Notes under the pieces: model-generated | Told to the model about the DNA's origin: nothing | Database searches by the model: none | Seen by the model: only the letters and a program-made list of their open reading frames with translations | Assembly (NCBI GenBank): GCA_037903355.1 | Contig: JBAJFE010000011.1 | Coordinates: forward strand, 505,001 to 569,000 | DNA: 64,000 nucleotides | Direction of reading: 5' to 3' | Origin: Trichuris trichiura | Lineage: Eukaryota > Nematoda > Enoplea > Trichinellida > Trichuridae | In this document: positions 1 through 10,998 of the stretch, in pieces | How positions within the stretch are numbered: position 1 is the stretch's first letter | Layout: every line of letters starts with the position of its first letter | Program-made: the position numbers and the translations under genes

Positions 1-1922
1 TTAAAATGCATCTTTTTCCAATAACCGTGTTTTATTAACATCATTGTCATGTCGATTTCCAGTTGTTATTTGTACTATAGTGTTGATCTCTATTAAATCA
101 TGTCAACTATTTCTTTTGTAGTTCTATTAGATCTATGCATAAGTGCTACAGATCAAATTTCTGTGGCAGTAAACGTGAGAGCTTCGCGTGCACTTCGGCC
201 ACCGCTGAAGAAAAGAAGGAACGTATTCTTCATGCACGTGTGAAACTTCGGAACACTTTTTCTCCAATTGTCGTTTCGCATTCACTTTGACAGGAAGTCC
301 AGTAACGCATATGTCCGCCACCGTATTGCTTCGTATGCAAATGTCGCAGTAGATAATTCATAAATGTTTCAAAGCACGCGCACACGTAGCTCTTGCGCAA
401 GATTACTGATCAGCACCAAAACCATACACTCAAAAACGATTTTGATGTTTCCAATTTTTTGACGGCACGTTCAAGAAGACAAACTCATGTATCAACTTGT
501 GCTCGCTGAGAATTGAATTTTCCGGGCAGCCCAGTCACAAAATTCTCCTCGTCATCAGAGCCACCGTTAAGGCGAAGTTCATGCAGATGGATAAGATGGA
601 GAAGCGCTGGAAATGAGTGTGAGAACAGTTGTGCAAATTTGCTATCAAACAGCGTTTGGACGTTTGTCTCCGCCCATTAACGAAACGAAGGAGAAAGATT
701 AGTCTTTTGCAAAGAAAACTGTACACAGTCAGTCAAGTGGATATAAGAAAAGGAAAAAATACAAAATACAATCACGGCAAAAAATCACATTCCTCAAAAC
801 CTTACAAATGTTTCGCGTATCTGCATGAAAAAGGACTTGCTGCATATGGTTCAAACATTAGGCGTACGGTCTACTTCGCGAAGGTTGCGAAATCAGCAGC
901 ATTTCGGCGAGTCACATAGGCAAATGTATCTGTCTGTGCTTCAGAATGGTAAGATCGTAGTAATGGAACTTCTGCCCAACTGTAGCTGTAAAATGCTACT
1001 CATACTGATGTGTGGAAGCTGAAATCATGTTAAAATAGCTTTCATGATTAATATTGTATATGTCAACGCATAATGAGCAATGTGCTGAACCAAATCGTCT
1101 TTGTTCTAAATTTTCAAAAACTGGCTGTTGGCACTTCCGGCATCAATGGAAAGCGACGGTGGCGTCAACATGCATCACGATGATTGTGAGAACGACGAAT
1201 ACTCCACGAAAAAACCAGTACCATTGCAACTTCACTTTCTGCGCATTTAACGTAAAAACACTGTACAGTTTATGCATAGATCTAATATACTACTGTTTCT
1301 CATTTTTACGACACGACTCTGTGCTAGTAAAATAAGACAACATATTAGTGTGGACCGTTAGCGAACATCCAGCATTACAGGGCTCACAATTCTGTCAATA
1401 AACTTCTGTCGTTGCTATTGCAGGTGCATAGCATTATTTTAGACTGAGTTGTCAGAACTTGATAAATGTGTTTTTTTATTTTCGTTAATGCTTTTCAGCA
1501 ATTCTGTGGCCAATATAGAGTGTTAACTTTCTATAAAAGGTGATGTATAAGCTGGTTGCAAAAGAGAGAAAGAGGGTTTCGAGAGAGCTATATTTTTTTA
1601 TTTACTAACCGGCAGAACGGATGATTACAAGACTATAAGAAAATCAATGAATAAAAAACCTTTTGTAGATTTGAAGATTTGACGAGGCTTATCTGTGAGA
1701 AAGGTATTGTGAACACTGATACTAAACAAAGAGATTTGCTTTTGTGAGGTCTTGATGGGATAAAGGTTTGCAGCAAAGTTGTCCACTATTGATGGTTCAT
1801 AATGAAAATTTAACTGGTGTGGAAGGAATTGAGGCACAGTTTTGAGAAATTCTGTGAATTTTCATTTCGTGAAATATTTTTGTAAATGTGGTTTCTTGTA
1901 CGGGACAGTGGATTTTCATGTT
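1..1922. other. AT-rich region, no gene recognised
   Basis: Several open frames of 60-95 codons exist on both strands, but none continues across plausible short introns, resembles a family I know, or shows coding-like composition. I see no tRNA, tandem repeat or transposon motif here. Small or fast-evolving genes cannot be excluded. Confidence 0.5.
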
Positions 1923-2027
1923 GTACTCTTTCTTTACGGAATGTGGGTCCCGTTTAAAAACCTTTTATTTCTCCGGAGTAAATAAGAAGTTTTTAAACGG
2001 AACCCACATTCCGTATAGAAAGAGTAC
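1923..2027. repeat. 105-bp near-perfect palindrome (foldback)
   Basis: The outer 39 bases starting GTACTCTTTCT at 1,923 are matched by the reverse complement of the last 39 bases ending AGAAAGAGTAC at 2,027 with only two mismatches. The centre is itself palindromic (TTATTT-CTCCGGAG-T-AAATAA), so the whole 105 bp can fold into one hairpin. It carries no coding signal. It lies about 550 bp beyond the 3' end of the decayed Penelope-like element, and the CTCCGGAG core also occurs in the inverted-repeat element at 45.4 kb. It may be a short foldback transposon or an inverted terminal duplication. Confidence 0.85.
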
Positions 2028-2559
2028 ATCGGTGAAATATTATTATTGTACAGAAAACGGTCTTAGTCAAAGGCGATAGCTAATAGGTTTGTGTCGGTTG
2101 TATGAATTTACTGTGGCCATAATGACATGAAATATGAAGTTTCCAGCACAAGTATCTTCTTTATGCTCTGCCTGCTGAGGTGCTTCTATGCAATGCAACA
2201 GGATTACAACAATCTTTCTGGAAGCTATGCCGTTAAAAATTTCTTTAAAGAACTGTGAAACTTCTGGGTGATGCACCTTCACAGGTCGTCAGTGGGTGAA
2301 CTAGTAAAGAATATCAAGACAATGGGTTAATGAGTTGTGATGTCCACACATGAAACCTTCAAACTGTGTTCGTTAACTTTCTACCACGTTTTGGTGTTAA
2401 GCGTTCCTTTGTTTTTCTGACTGTTCTTTCACTGTTGTCCAGTTTTAATATTTTGTAAACAACTGATTTTCAAAATCCTACTTTCCATAGTGCAAAAACA
2501 ACATCCCCTGCTTGAGGTAGAAAATAACACTTTGTAAGGTTAATTATGATAAACCATAT

Positions 2560-4200
2560 CAAACTAATTTCTGGCATCTCGATTGCTATTGTACGTCGAA
2601 TTGTGACTCATTTGTAGCGATTCTTCCGTTCGCCGTAACCATAAATTTCTTTTGTTGACATTCAAATCTTGTTCCAGATATTTTATTGGATAAGTCTGCA
2701 TATTCTCTATTGCTGATGCCTTTAGAGCTTTTACATTGCCATTATTGGATTTAGTTCCTTTTTTCCCACACGTGCAAATCCAGCTCCATTTTACATACTG
2801 ATCTTCGCATTAGTATACCGTTGGAGGCACTTCATGTTCGGATGAAATCTTTCTTCCAAAGTGTAACTTGTTTCATCAATGTAAGTAACAAAGCAAGGAC
2901 ATTTAACCACGTACATCTCACCTGCTTTTTTGTCCATTGGAAACTCTTATTTTATCTGACTGAAGAAGTGAATTCAAATTGGTATAACTTGAAAAACACT
3001 CAGAATTCTAACTTCTGCCTGGGCGCAAACTTTTCTCACCTAATACAACAAAGTAGGGCAGAAGAAGGCAAATTCAATTGATACTTGCGGACAGTAGACC
3101 CTCTAAAATCTACTGGGAATAATGCGGTCTGTGAAAGAGTATAGCCATCTTTGGAAAAGATTTTGTTCACTTTAGGGTCATACAAGTGAATTACGTAGTT
3201 CAGAATAACTGAAATAATCTGACGTATCACGGACAGTGGGTGATGGAAAATAAAACATAAAAATTCACCCGTATAAGCAGATTTTCTGTTAACCTTAGTT
3301 TTTAATGCATCGTTGGTTCTGATAATAAAAATTGCCATAAGAAAAAAGTGAATTGTCCTGTTTTTTATATGCCAAAGATTATCTGGTCCAGGAAAATGAT
3401 GTTTAAACATTTTCTAAAATCCCTCTGTTTGCCCATACGTACGGTCACGAAGACGTTTTCAACGTAGCGTTTAAATAAACGTATCGCGACGTTCGTATGG
3501 ATCGTTTAAAAGGCCTTTCACTCTGGAATATCTGTAAAAGGTTCAGCTAAGACCAGTGACAGGGGGCTACCCATTAGTGTTCCATCAAGTTGTTGGGAAA
3601 CGTACCATCAAATTGAAAGTAGCCTATGTAATTTCCTACTTTTGTTCAAAGTGCTGTCAACAAAATAATTAAGTTTCACTCCACTCGAAGGGCCTACGTC
3701 TCTGCTGAGCGGATCATGCTATTGTTTACTAATGAGACTTCTTTTCCTGCTAACAGTTTCATAACTTTTTTAAATACAGACTAAGTTCTGTAGGTTAGTA
3801 AAAAGGTAGTAATAACTATTGGTAGTATAAACTATTGGCTTGAATAGAAAACCAGCTTTATGCATTTTTGCAAAACCATAGTGTGGAAATCTTGGAAGTA
3901 GACGAGAACGTCAGGGATATTGCACTTCTAGACAATCCAGGGTCGTTTGTTTATATGGCATAAGAAGAAGGAAACAGAATGCTATCTTTTTCTCAAAGCT
4001 TCTGTAGGACTACCGCCATTGGTTTGTAGACACTGCTGCTTCGAATTGTAGTCAACTTATGCGTACAGCCTGTTCTGTCAAGTACTAGTACTACGTTGGT
4101 TTTATCTCTTTTGATAATGATCCTATTGGTCTGTAATTTAAGTTATCCTATGCAGCTAATTCCTGTGGGGTCAAGGTCGGGTGTAATATTGAAACTATAC
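2560..4200 (-). mobile_element. Decayed Penelope-like retroelement (RT + GIY-YIG endonuclease)
   Basis: Read on the minus strand, fragments in shifting frames follow the order of a Penelope-like element (PLE). Near 4,100 is a degraded RDKTNVVLVLDRT block, like the 'DKG..VVMD' block. Near 3,870 is HYGFAKMHKAGFLFKPIV, like the PLE '.YGLPKVHKP..PLRPIV'. Near 3,575 is GTLMGSPLSLVLAE. Near 3,470 is RYVENVF, where the catalytic YVDD should stand. At about 3,230-3,310 comes KTKVNRKSAYTGEF then HHPLSVIR. At about 2,820-2,933 is the GIY-YIG module: EMYVVKCPCFVTYIDETSYT followed by LEERFH. Frames change between blocks and stops interrupt them, so the element is a fossil. The upstream boundary is unclear; I saw no convincing N-terminal part above 4,200. 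PLEs retrotranspose using a telomerase-like RT and GIY-YIG nicking. Confidence 0.85.
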
Positions 4201-7200
4201 CCTAAGAGTAATTTTGGAATTTCACGTTTTATCCGTGGAGCTAATTTTGAGTACCCGTAGACGACAGACGATGTTTTGCCAAGGCATTCTTGTCAAGAAT
4301 AAAAAAACGGGGTGGAGCAGGAACAAGGATAAGACCTTTTTTTAGGACGCTCTTTGCAGATTTAGAGACTACATTCTCTAGATTTTGACGTATTGTCTGT
4401 TGACGAGCATTAGTCTAAGAAACGTTGCGAAGAATTATTACATACTTTAATAATTTTCAAATCTGTTTTTTAGAGCAATCGAATGTTTATTGCAAGTTTC
4501 CTAATCAAAGAAAAAACGTGTTCAATCAGAGCGTGACACCGATTGTCAGCCAATCTGCTCCTGAGTATAGAAGTGATGTTTATGTTACCATCTAATATTT
4601 TTTCCAATTATGAATCTATGATTTCTGGTAACATCTTGAAGAATATTTACACCAGCTCAATGAAGTATTACAGTGAAGTGATTGCAACAATTCCACCATA
4701 TTTTGATAACATGTCATTGTCACGACACCTGAGCAAAAAGGTCATCTGTCTTTATTTTAGCGCTTTCTATCGTATCATTCGCGCTTTTTAAACGCACTGA
4801 ACATATATTCTTTCTTTACGGGAAACAGATTCTATTGCCTGCCTTACCCAAAGAAATTAAGCTTGTGGATCATACCTACCCTCATCATTAGCTGAACATA
4901 TAGGTTACATTGAGTTGACAATAAAGGGGAAAGACTCGTCTAAACCTTTTTGTTCCTATGTAACATCTACTTCGTATTCCCCACTAAAGAGGGAAAATGT
5001 TTCAAAGAAGTTTGAAGAGACAAGGTATCCATTGATAAAAAAGAAAGTAGCAGAGTGTTCTGGAAAATCTCTGAATGAGAGAAAAGTAGTTTAGCGTTGG
5101 GCAACGAACTGGTAGCACATTGTCTGCAACAATAGAAGAAATCTTGCAAACGCTAAACTATATTCACATGAGAAAGAATTTGCACCACTTTTACTGTTCA
5201 CGACTGATAGCAAACTATGTCAGCAGCATTACACAATCGTTATTTCATGCTCTGATGGTGATTGACGAGATGGAGTTCTCCGGATCCTATTGGATTTAAT
5301 TATGAAAAGATCTGTGCTTCAACAATACATAAAACTACGGGATGCAGCATGCAGCCACGAACCGCGGATTTTTCAGTGATGAAATAAAGGACTACGATTC
5401 GCTATAGTTTCTGTCCAGAAACACTTAAATGGAAAGATTCTTTTCCTTATCAAAGGTACGTGTAAATGAGCGATATTACTTATGCCAAAACACGCTGGTG
5501 AGAAGCAACAAACTAAAGCAAATTTCTTTCTACGTAGCAAAAGATGGCCATCTTAGTGCTTTACAAAATCATATGACAAACTATCAAATATATGCCTGCA
5601 CTGCGTGTTTTCCTCGTAGAGACAAAGAAATTGCACAACTAATGGACGCCTTTTGTGGCTACAGAATTGCTGTGTAGCTTTAACGAAGATAAAAACACTT
5701 TGAAAACTAATCACTGTTATTCCGTAACATTTAGTAATATATTGTTGGTTATGCCGTAGACGGTGTTTCCATCCAACGCTTATTACTTTGTCATGTTAGA
5801 TCATATTTTTGTATTTTGCTAAAATGTATTATTCGTAATATCTTCCCTACATCTCATTACTATTTTTGCGGCACCTGTCTTTGTAAAACGTCTTTCGTTC
5901 TTTATTTGTTCTGTTCATTCGGTTCTACGGAATAATAGTTTACAACTCAGCTCAACATGTTTAAAACTAAACTCATAGTTCGTTGTGATTAATGATATTA
6001 CAGAAATTGGATGTTTCCTTTGCACCACTGAACAGTTGAAAATCACGCAGCTTTACGGGCTAATGAACGTTTCATTGCTGCGCTATGCTGCTGTATGCTG
6101 TCCTCACCTTATTCATCATTTTTGGTACTAATTGATATTTACATATATTTCTCCTTTTAGATCGGTTTTGGTATCAATGACTATGTTTCACATTCGCTTG
6201 AATTTTCTATTAAGCTTACAATTTTCGCGTAATTTTTGCTGTAGGCGTGCATTTTATTCAATATCGACCTTAAGGCGTTGAAACAAAACTATTGCCGCCG
6301 CTTGCTTTTTAGCCGCCTTTTTTTGGAATATTGCATTTCGCAAACTCAGCAGTGGATTGTTCGCAAGTCTGTTACGTGTTGAAAATGAAACTAAATTTTT
6401 CCTGCTTACATGATTACCGCTTAATATGCATTGGTCGTTAGTTGGGGGCGCTGCTGCATTAATGCTGGCTTTGCAGATAATGCAATACATGGGATACTGG
6501 AGAAAATGTGACTACTTACCGCATCTTCGACAGGTCGTATGGTTGTTGAGTCAGTTGGTGTCTTCGACTGGTGCCACCTAACATCGCAATGTGAGCAATG
6601 CTTTGTCAATGTATTTGGAGTGGATGCTAGGTCGCATTTCTTAATCTACAAATAAAAAAACAGTTGTAAATTGGTTAATTTTGCTCAAACTGCCTGGAGG
6701 AAAACATATAAGATGCTTTGAATAGTCCATCTTTAATAAATAAGTTAGTTTTGAAACAACTCATATTCGTTTTATTATGGTTTTAGACAGTTCATTAATC
6801 TTTTCTTCGATAAAACCAACGGTTTTCTGTCCCTGATAGATTCATACCTACTCTAACGCAAATAGCCTACTTTTGGGTGTTGGTTAGAGTTGACCTAATG
6901 AAATAGTCTTAAAAGCGGTTACTTCCTACACAACAGGCTTACATTTAACGGTTGAAAAGGGAAACCACTCTACGTGTTACTTCTAGTATATTGCCTTCGG
7001 TAAGCGTAGAGCTTATTTTAGGGAGGTGTGGAATAAGAAGTTAGAAAAACTGTAAATTGGCTAAACAAACCAGAATTCGACGTCAACAAAAGGCTACCTT
7101 ATGCTGAGTTTTGGAAACAGAAGCCTATACAACACATAATTTACTCTTTGAGAATGCCACTGCTATTCATCTCTTCAAATGTAAGGATTGGCATTGGTCG

Positions 7201-10200
7201 GATCATAGCAAAGTTTACAACTTAAAGATTGTATTAGTATCTGCACGCTGAATTTCGTTTAAAAAGTGCACATTCTGTGCCTTGATAAAACTATCATTTA
7301 ATTGGCTTGGGACAGACATTTCCTATAGCAATAATGTCGCTGTATCCTCCGCTGATTTCATGGAGGTTTGATGCTACCGAATCCAATATATTCTCTAATG
7401 AACGATTCGTCGCCTCGCTTAGACTTTTGCTTGTAAGCATAATGACTCCGCTTTTTAAACAGGTGCTACGTTGAACTTCTACTTAAAGGCATAAAGGCTT
7501 ACTCAGGGTCAGTCAAATTTCCTACATTTGTTATAAGTCAATGCCTAGCCTTCTAATTCTGCACTGCTATTTTAGCCACATATTGCGGAGTGGTGCTCTT
7601 ACTAATACTGATAAGTGGCATTTCCTGTTCGTCCATTCTTTCTTCTTTTCTGGCACCGTTGAACGGTTTAAGCTTCCTTTCTGTTCTCGTTAAAAGCATA
7701 AAATGCAAACTTACCAAATTCTTCTCATCGTCCGCTGGAATGTCATGGCGTAGGCGACTGACTGTGGCCATATAAGCAGAAGAATTAAACAAAAAACCAA
7801 CAAACATTTCGCGGATAACGAAGGTAACGCAATAATCACATGTGTGCATAAAACAAATGGTAATGGGCAGAAATAAATTGTAGTTGCGGCTTTCAGTGGT
7901 TCATCCGTACTGCTGGCGTTGCATTGCAGGTAGCTTGTTGCTTTTCTGTGCGCTTTCGTACCAAATACTGGTTACGCGGTTACTGATGACTATCTTGGTA
8001 ATGGTCAGTAGTCGTTGGCGTCCACTTCTCTACAAAGAGCTGTCATACGCTGCGCTGAACGTGCCCAGGATTTGAGCATTAACGCATACCAGTTTTCGAA
8101 TACACTGTGCAGGCTTAGCTTGCAATCTGAAGTTGTGAAGTTGTTTGAAAAAAACATAAGACCATTTGAGCGTATATCTTGTTACAGCGTCCTGTTGCGT
8201 TCGCTGATCTACCAACGTATTAATGTCACCTGAAACAGAGTGCACCTAAATAACTATTTTTTTCTAGCACTCATCGAACGTTTGAAAAGTTGCGTAGCAA
8301 TAGACTAGCGAAGATTTGAACATTTAAGGAACGAACGTTATACTTTGTTGCGCTGGTACCATTCCTGTTGGCCAGGATGATTTGATATCTGCGAATAAAC
8401 ACCAAACATGTCAAAAATGTATCACATGAAAAACGTAATTACCTGAAATTTCCTTTCCAATAGGAAAGGGATGAAAGAAATAACGGCTGGTTCGCGTGGC
8501 TAGAATGAAAGAAATGCAGCCACACGAACCAGCCGTTTTTATCAATAAAAGGCAAACGCTCAACGTGACCTCACTTTGCTCCTGTTATCTTATCCAACGA
8601 TTGGTTGCCTTAAGCAAACAGTGTACACGACCCAATTATCTGTCGACCAAAATTGCAATAAGCGATGATGCTGCGCAATACTGGACGTTATGCTTAAAGT
8701 GATTTGCCTGAGGCTGTTGGACACAAATTTTATCTCTCTCTTATCTAATGCAAGTCGATATGGCCATCATATCGCATTTATCGCATGTCTCAACTTATCT
8801 CTTCAACTACTGACCGTTTATAGGAAAGTACTACAACACTCGTTTCAATTGGACAGGCACACCTGACAGCGTTAATAGAAGGCTCAATGAATGTCAATCG
8901 TAATAGTTATTATAGCAGCTTTTATATAACTAGAAATGTCCGCTCAAGAATAGCCGAAAAACACTTAGCCCTAGCAGAGATTACAAAGTGGATTATTTTC
9001 TACGAAGCGTTAGCCAATGCACAGTAAGTGTGAATGTTAACTTTTGCCTTCTCACAACAGCGTACAGTTGGAATTCAATCAGCAATTGTTTCAAAAGGGG
9101 GAATTCCAATGCAACTGAAACAAATATACATTAAAAGGAATTTGGTTCAAGTGCATAGAAGTTGACTATATCTTGATAATATTTAATGTATCCGTTTGTC
9201 ATTTTCAAACGGCGCAGACGTATAATTTCTTATCACTTGTTCAGGCATTAGCTTTTCCGCTGATATCCAAAACGTGCATACTTCCCTTTTTCATCATACG
9301 AGAAGTTCAATTCTCAAGGAAAATTACCTTCGTTTAGCCCATTTTGCTCATAAAAATGAATGGAAACTGTTTTTAAGAGTAATTTTACAGAAACGAACGT
9401 TTTTTCCTACTAAAACTGAAAAGGTCCATTCATCCTCGTCGCATTTAATTAATCGTTTTTGCTTACCAACTGCTATTGCTTTCACAAATATGACGGCTAC
9501 AATCACCATTCGTACATCTTTTTTGCTGCCTGCCACAATGGAAGTCCGCAGTTCTTATGTAACAATTTCTGCATTCCACATATGCTTTCACGATGAGCGC
9601 TAACGAAGGAAATGAAGCAGTGATAAATAGTGGTCAGAAATAAGCGGCTGTTCAGTGATTTTTAATGAAAGCAAACTGAAATTGAGCCATCGCACCGGTC
9701 GACAGTGATAAGGCGCAGACAGGGCGATAAGAGCCAGGCAAGTCTCTGCTTTATCGCTGAAAACGGAACCAGTTTAGTTGCAAAAGCTTCGATCATTCGT
9801 CCAATTTTACGTGCAATGCGAATAAACTGTTTTGATATCGAAAAATTTATCTTGTCCCTCGATTTGATAGTGTTTCGTAATTGCTGATGTTTGCTTTACT
9901 TATAGAGTCGGTGTGAGCAAAGAATTTTGTGAAATAACAACATTCCTTAACAGCTACGCCTGAAATGTATTGAAAAAGCATCCACCTAATCATCTGATTT
10001 AAAAATAACGCAATTTCTTTGAGCGGAAAGAGAAAAGTATAGCAAGAAGAACAACGCTCCAAGTAGAACCAAAAAGCAGTACATTTCTCCACTAACAACA
10101 TTTCTGAGTTCCTCAAAATTACTGATTAATTTTGTTATTCCCTACGTTATTCCCTATTAAAAATTAAAGTTATTCCCTACGTGGTAGGACTAGGCGAAAA

Positions 10201-10998
10201 GACTGTCCGGCTAGGGAGACAATTAGGTTTCCGAGTTTTTTTCAAGAGTTTTCCCAATCTTAGGTCAATTTTTCGTAAGAAAAAATGAGATCCCAGAAAA
10301 CAAAAAACAGGTCTAGTCTACGGGATCGAATGTTCTTGTTCAAGGCTAGTTGATGAATTATGTTTGTAGCTGACAAATAAGTTCGAAGTTAAGTCGATGC
10401 AGCTAAAATTGCTTGACAACCTAAGAACGAAAGTAAAAGACTAACGTTCACTCCGGACGATTAAGGAAAAAGGTACAAACAGTTTATGGCCGCAACTATA
10501 AGAACTGGAATAAAACGTGAGACGATTCAAAAACAAGATTAAAAAACTGAGAAGCGCAAAAAACAAATCACACACTAACACGGCAAAGCGGAACCATGAT
10601 AATAACAATAACAATAATAAAAATAGCGTTAATAAAGGTAAAAAACAAGAAAAAGCTAGAAAAACCGACAATGCGAGTAAAAGACTGCCGGCAGTAATTG
10701 TTACAATTACAGAAAATATTAAAATTACATTCTGTTCAATAAAGTAGCATTTAAACCAGCGTGTTAAAAATGCCCAAGCAAAAAAAACTCATTCGAATAC
10801 TGTATATTTATAGTTAGAATTGTAGGTTTTGTCAAATACAGTAAGAAACTGCACGCGTTTTATCCTTGCATTGTACGGATTGTTGGTAGGTTTAGCCTGT
10901 TCGTCGCTTGCATGCTCGTTGTTTCTTAAATAGGCGGCGTTTTGCTCGGCTAATTAACTACACGGATAATAAAACAGCTTTAAACCAAAGTTAACAAA
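4201..10998. other. Gene-poor region upstream of Spt5
   Basis: No gene is supported with confidence in these 6.8 kb. Coding-like fragments are noted as findings: a possible Cys-rich reading on the minus strand at 6,254-6,645, another at about 9,420-9,600, and a two-exon-like stretch near 7,553-7,849. A lysine/asparagine-rich frame at 10,517-10,747 is low-complexity A-rich DNA including AAT/AAC triplets near 10,600. Two hairpins sit at 8,452-8,537. The last 250 bases probably hold the Spt5 promoter and 5' untranslated region. Confidence 0.45.
8452..8537. repeat. Two adjacent hairpins
   Basis: The first is a 7-bp stem CCTTTCC/GGAAAGG at 8,452-8,469. The second has 20-nt arms, AACGGCTGGTTCGCGTGGCT at 8,482-8,501 and its reverse complement at 8,518-8,537, with one mismatch and a 16-nt loop. 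A short direct repeat (ATGAAAGAAAT) lies before the second stem and in its loop. The T run after the right arm is short. It could be a miniature foldback element or a structured RNA; nothing here decides. Confidence 0.7.

Noticed and set aside
3036..3410. Independent 124-aa minus-strand gene
   Set aside because: Its sequence (KTKVNRKSAYTGEF, HHPLSVIR) is an internal fragment of the Penelope-like element.
7553..7849. Candidate two-exon secreted peptide gene on the minus strand
   Set aside because: A hydrophobic stretch and a GTAAGT donor are present, but the signal-like frame has no ATG and the junction does not keep phase with the obvious acceptors.
9068..9112. TTGGAATTC/GAATTCCAA inverted repeat
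   Set aside because: Nine-base arms in AT-rich DNA are expected by chance at this window size; no further structure supports it.
10517..10747. Lys/Asn-rich 76-codon frame
   Set aside because: Low-complexity A-rich DNA with AAT/AAC triplets; the opposite strand gives an equally artificial Leu/Phe-rich frame.
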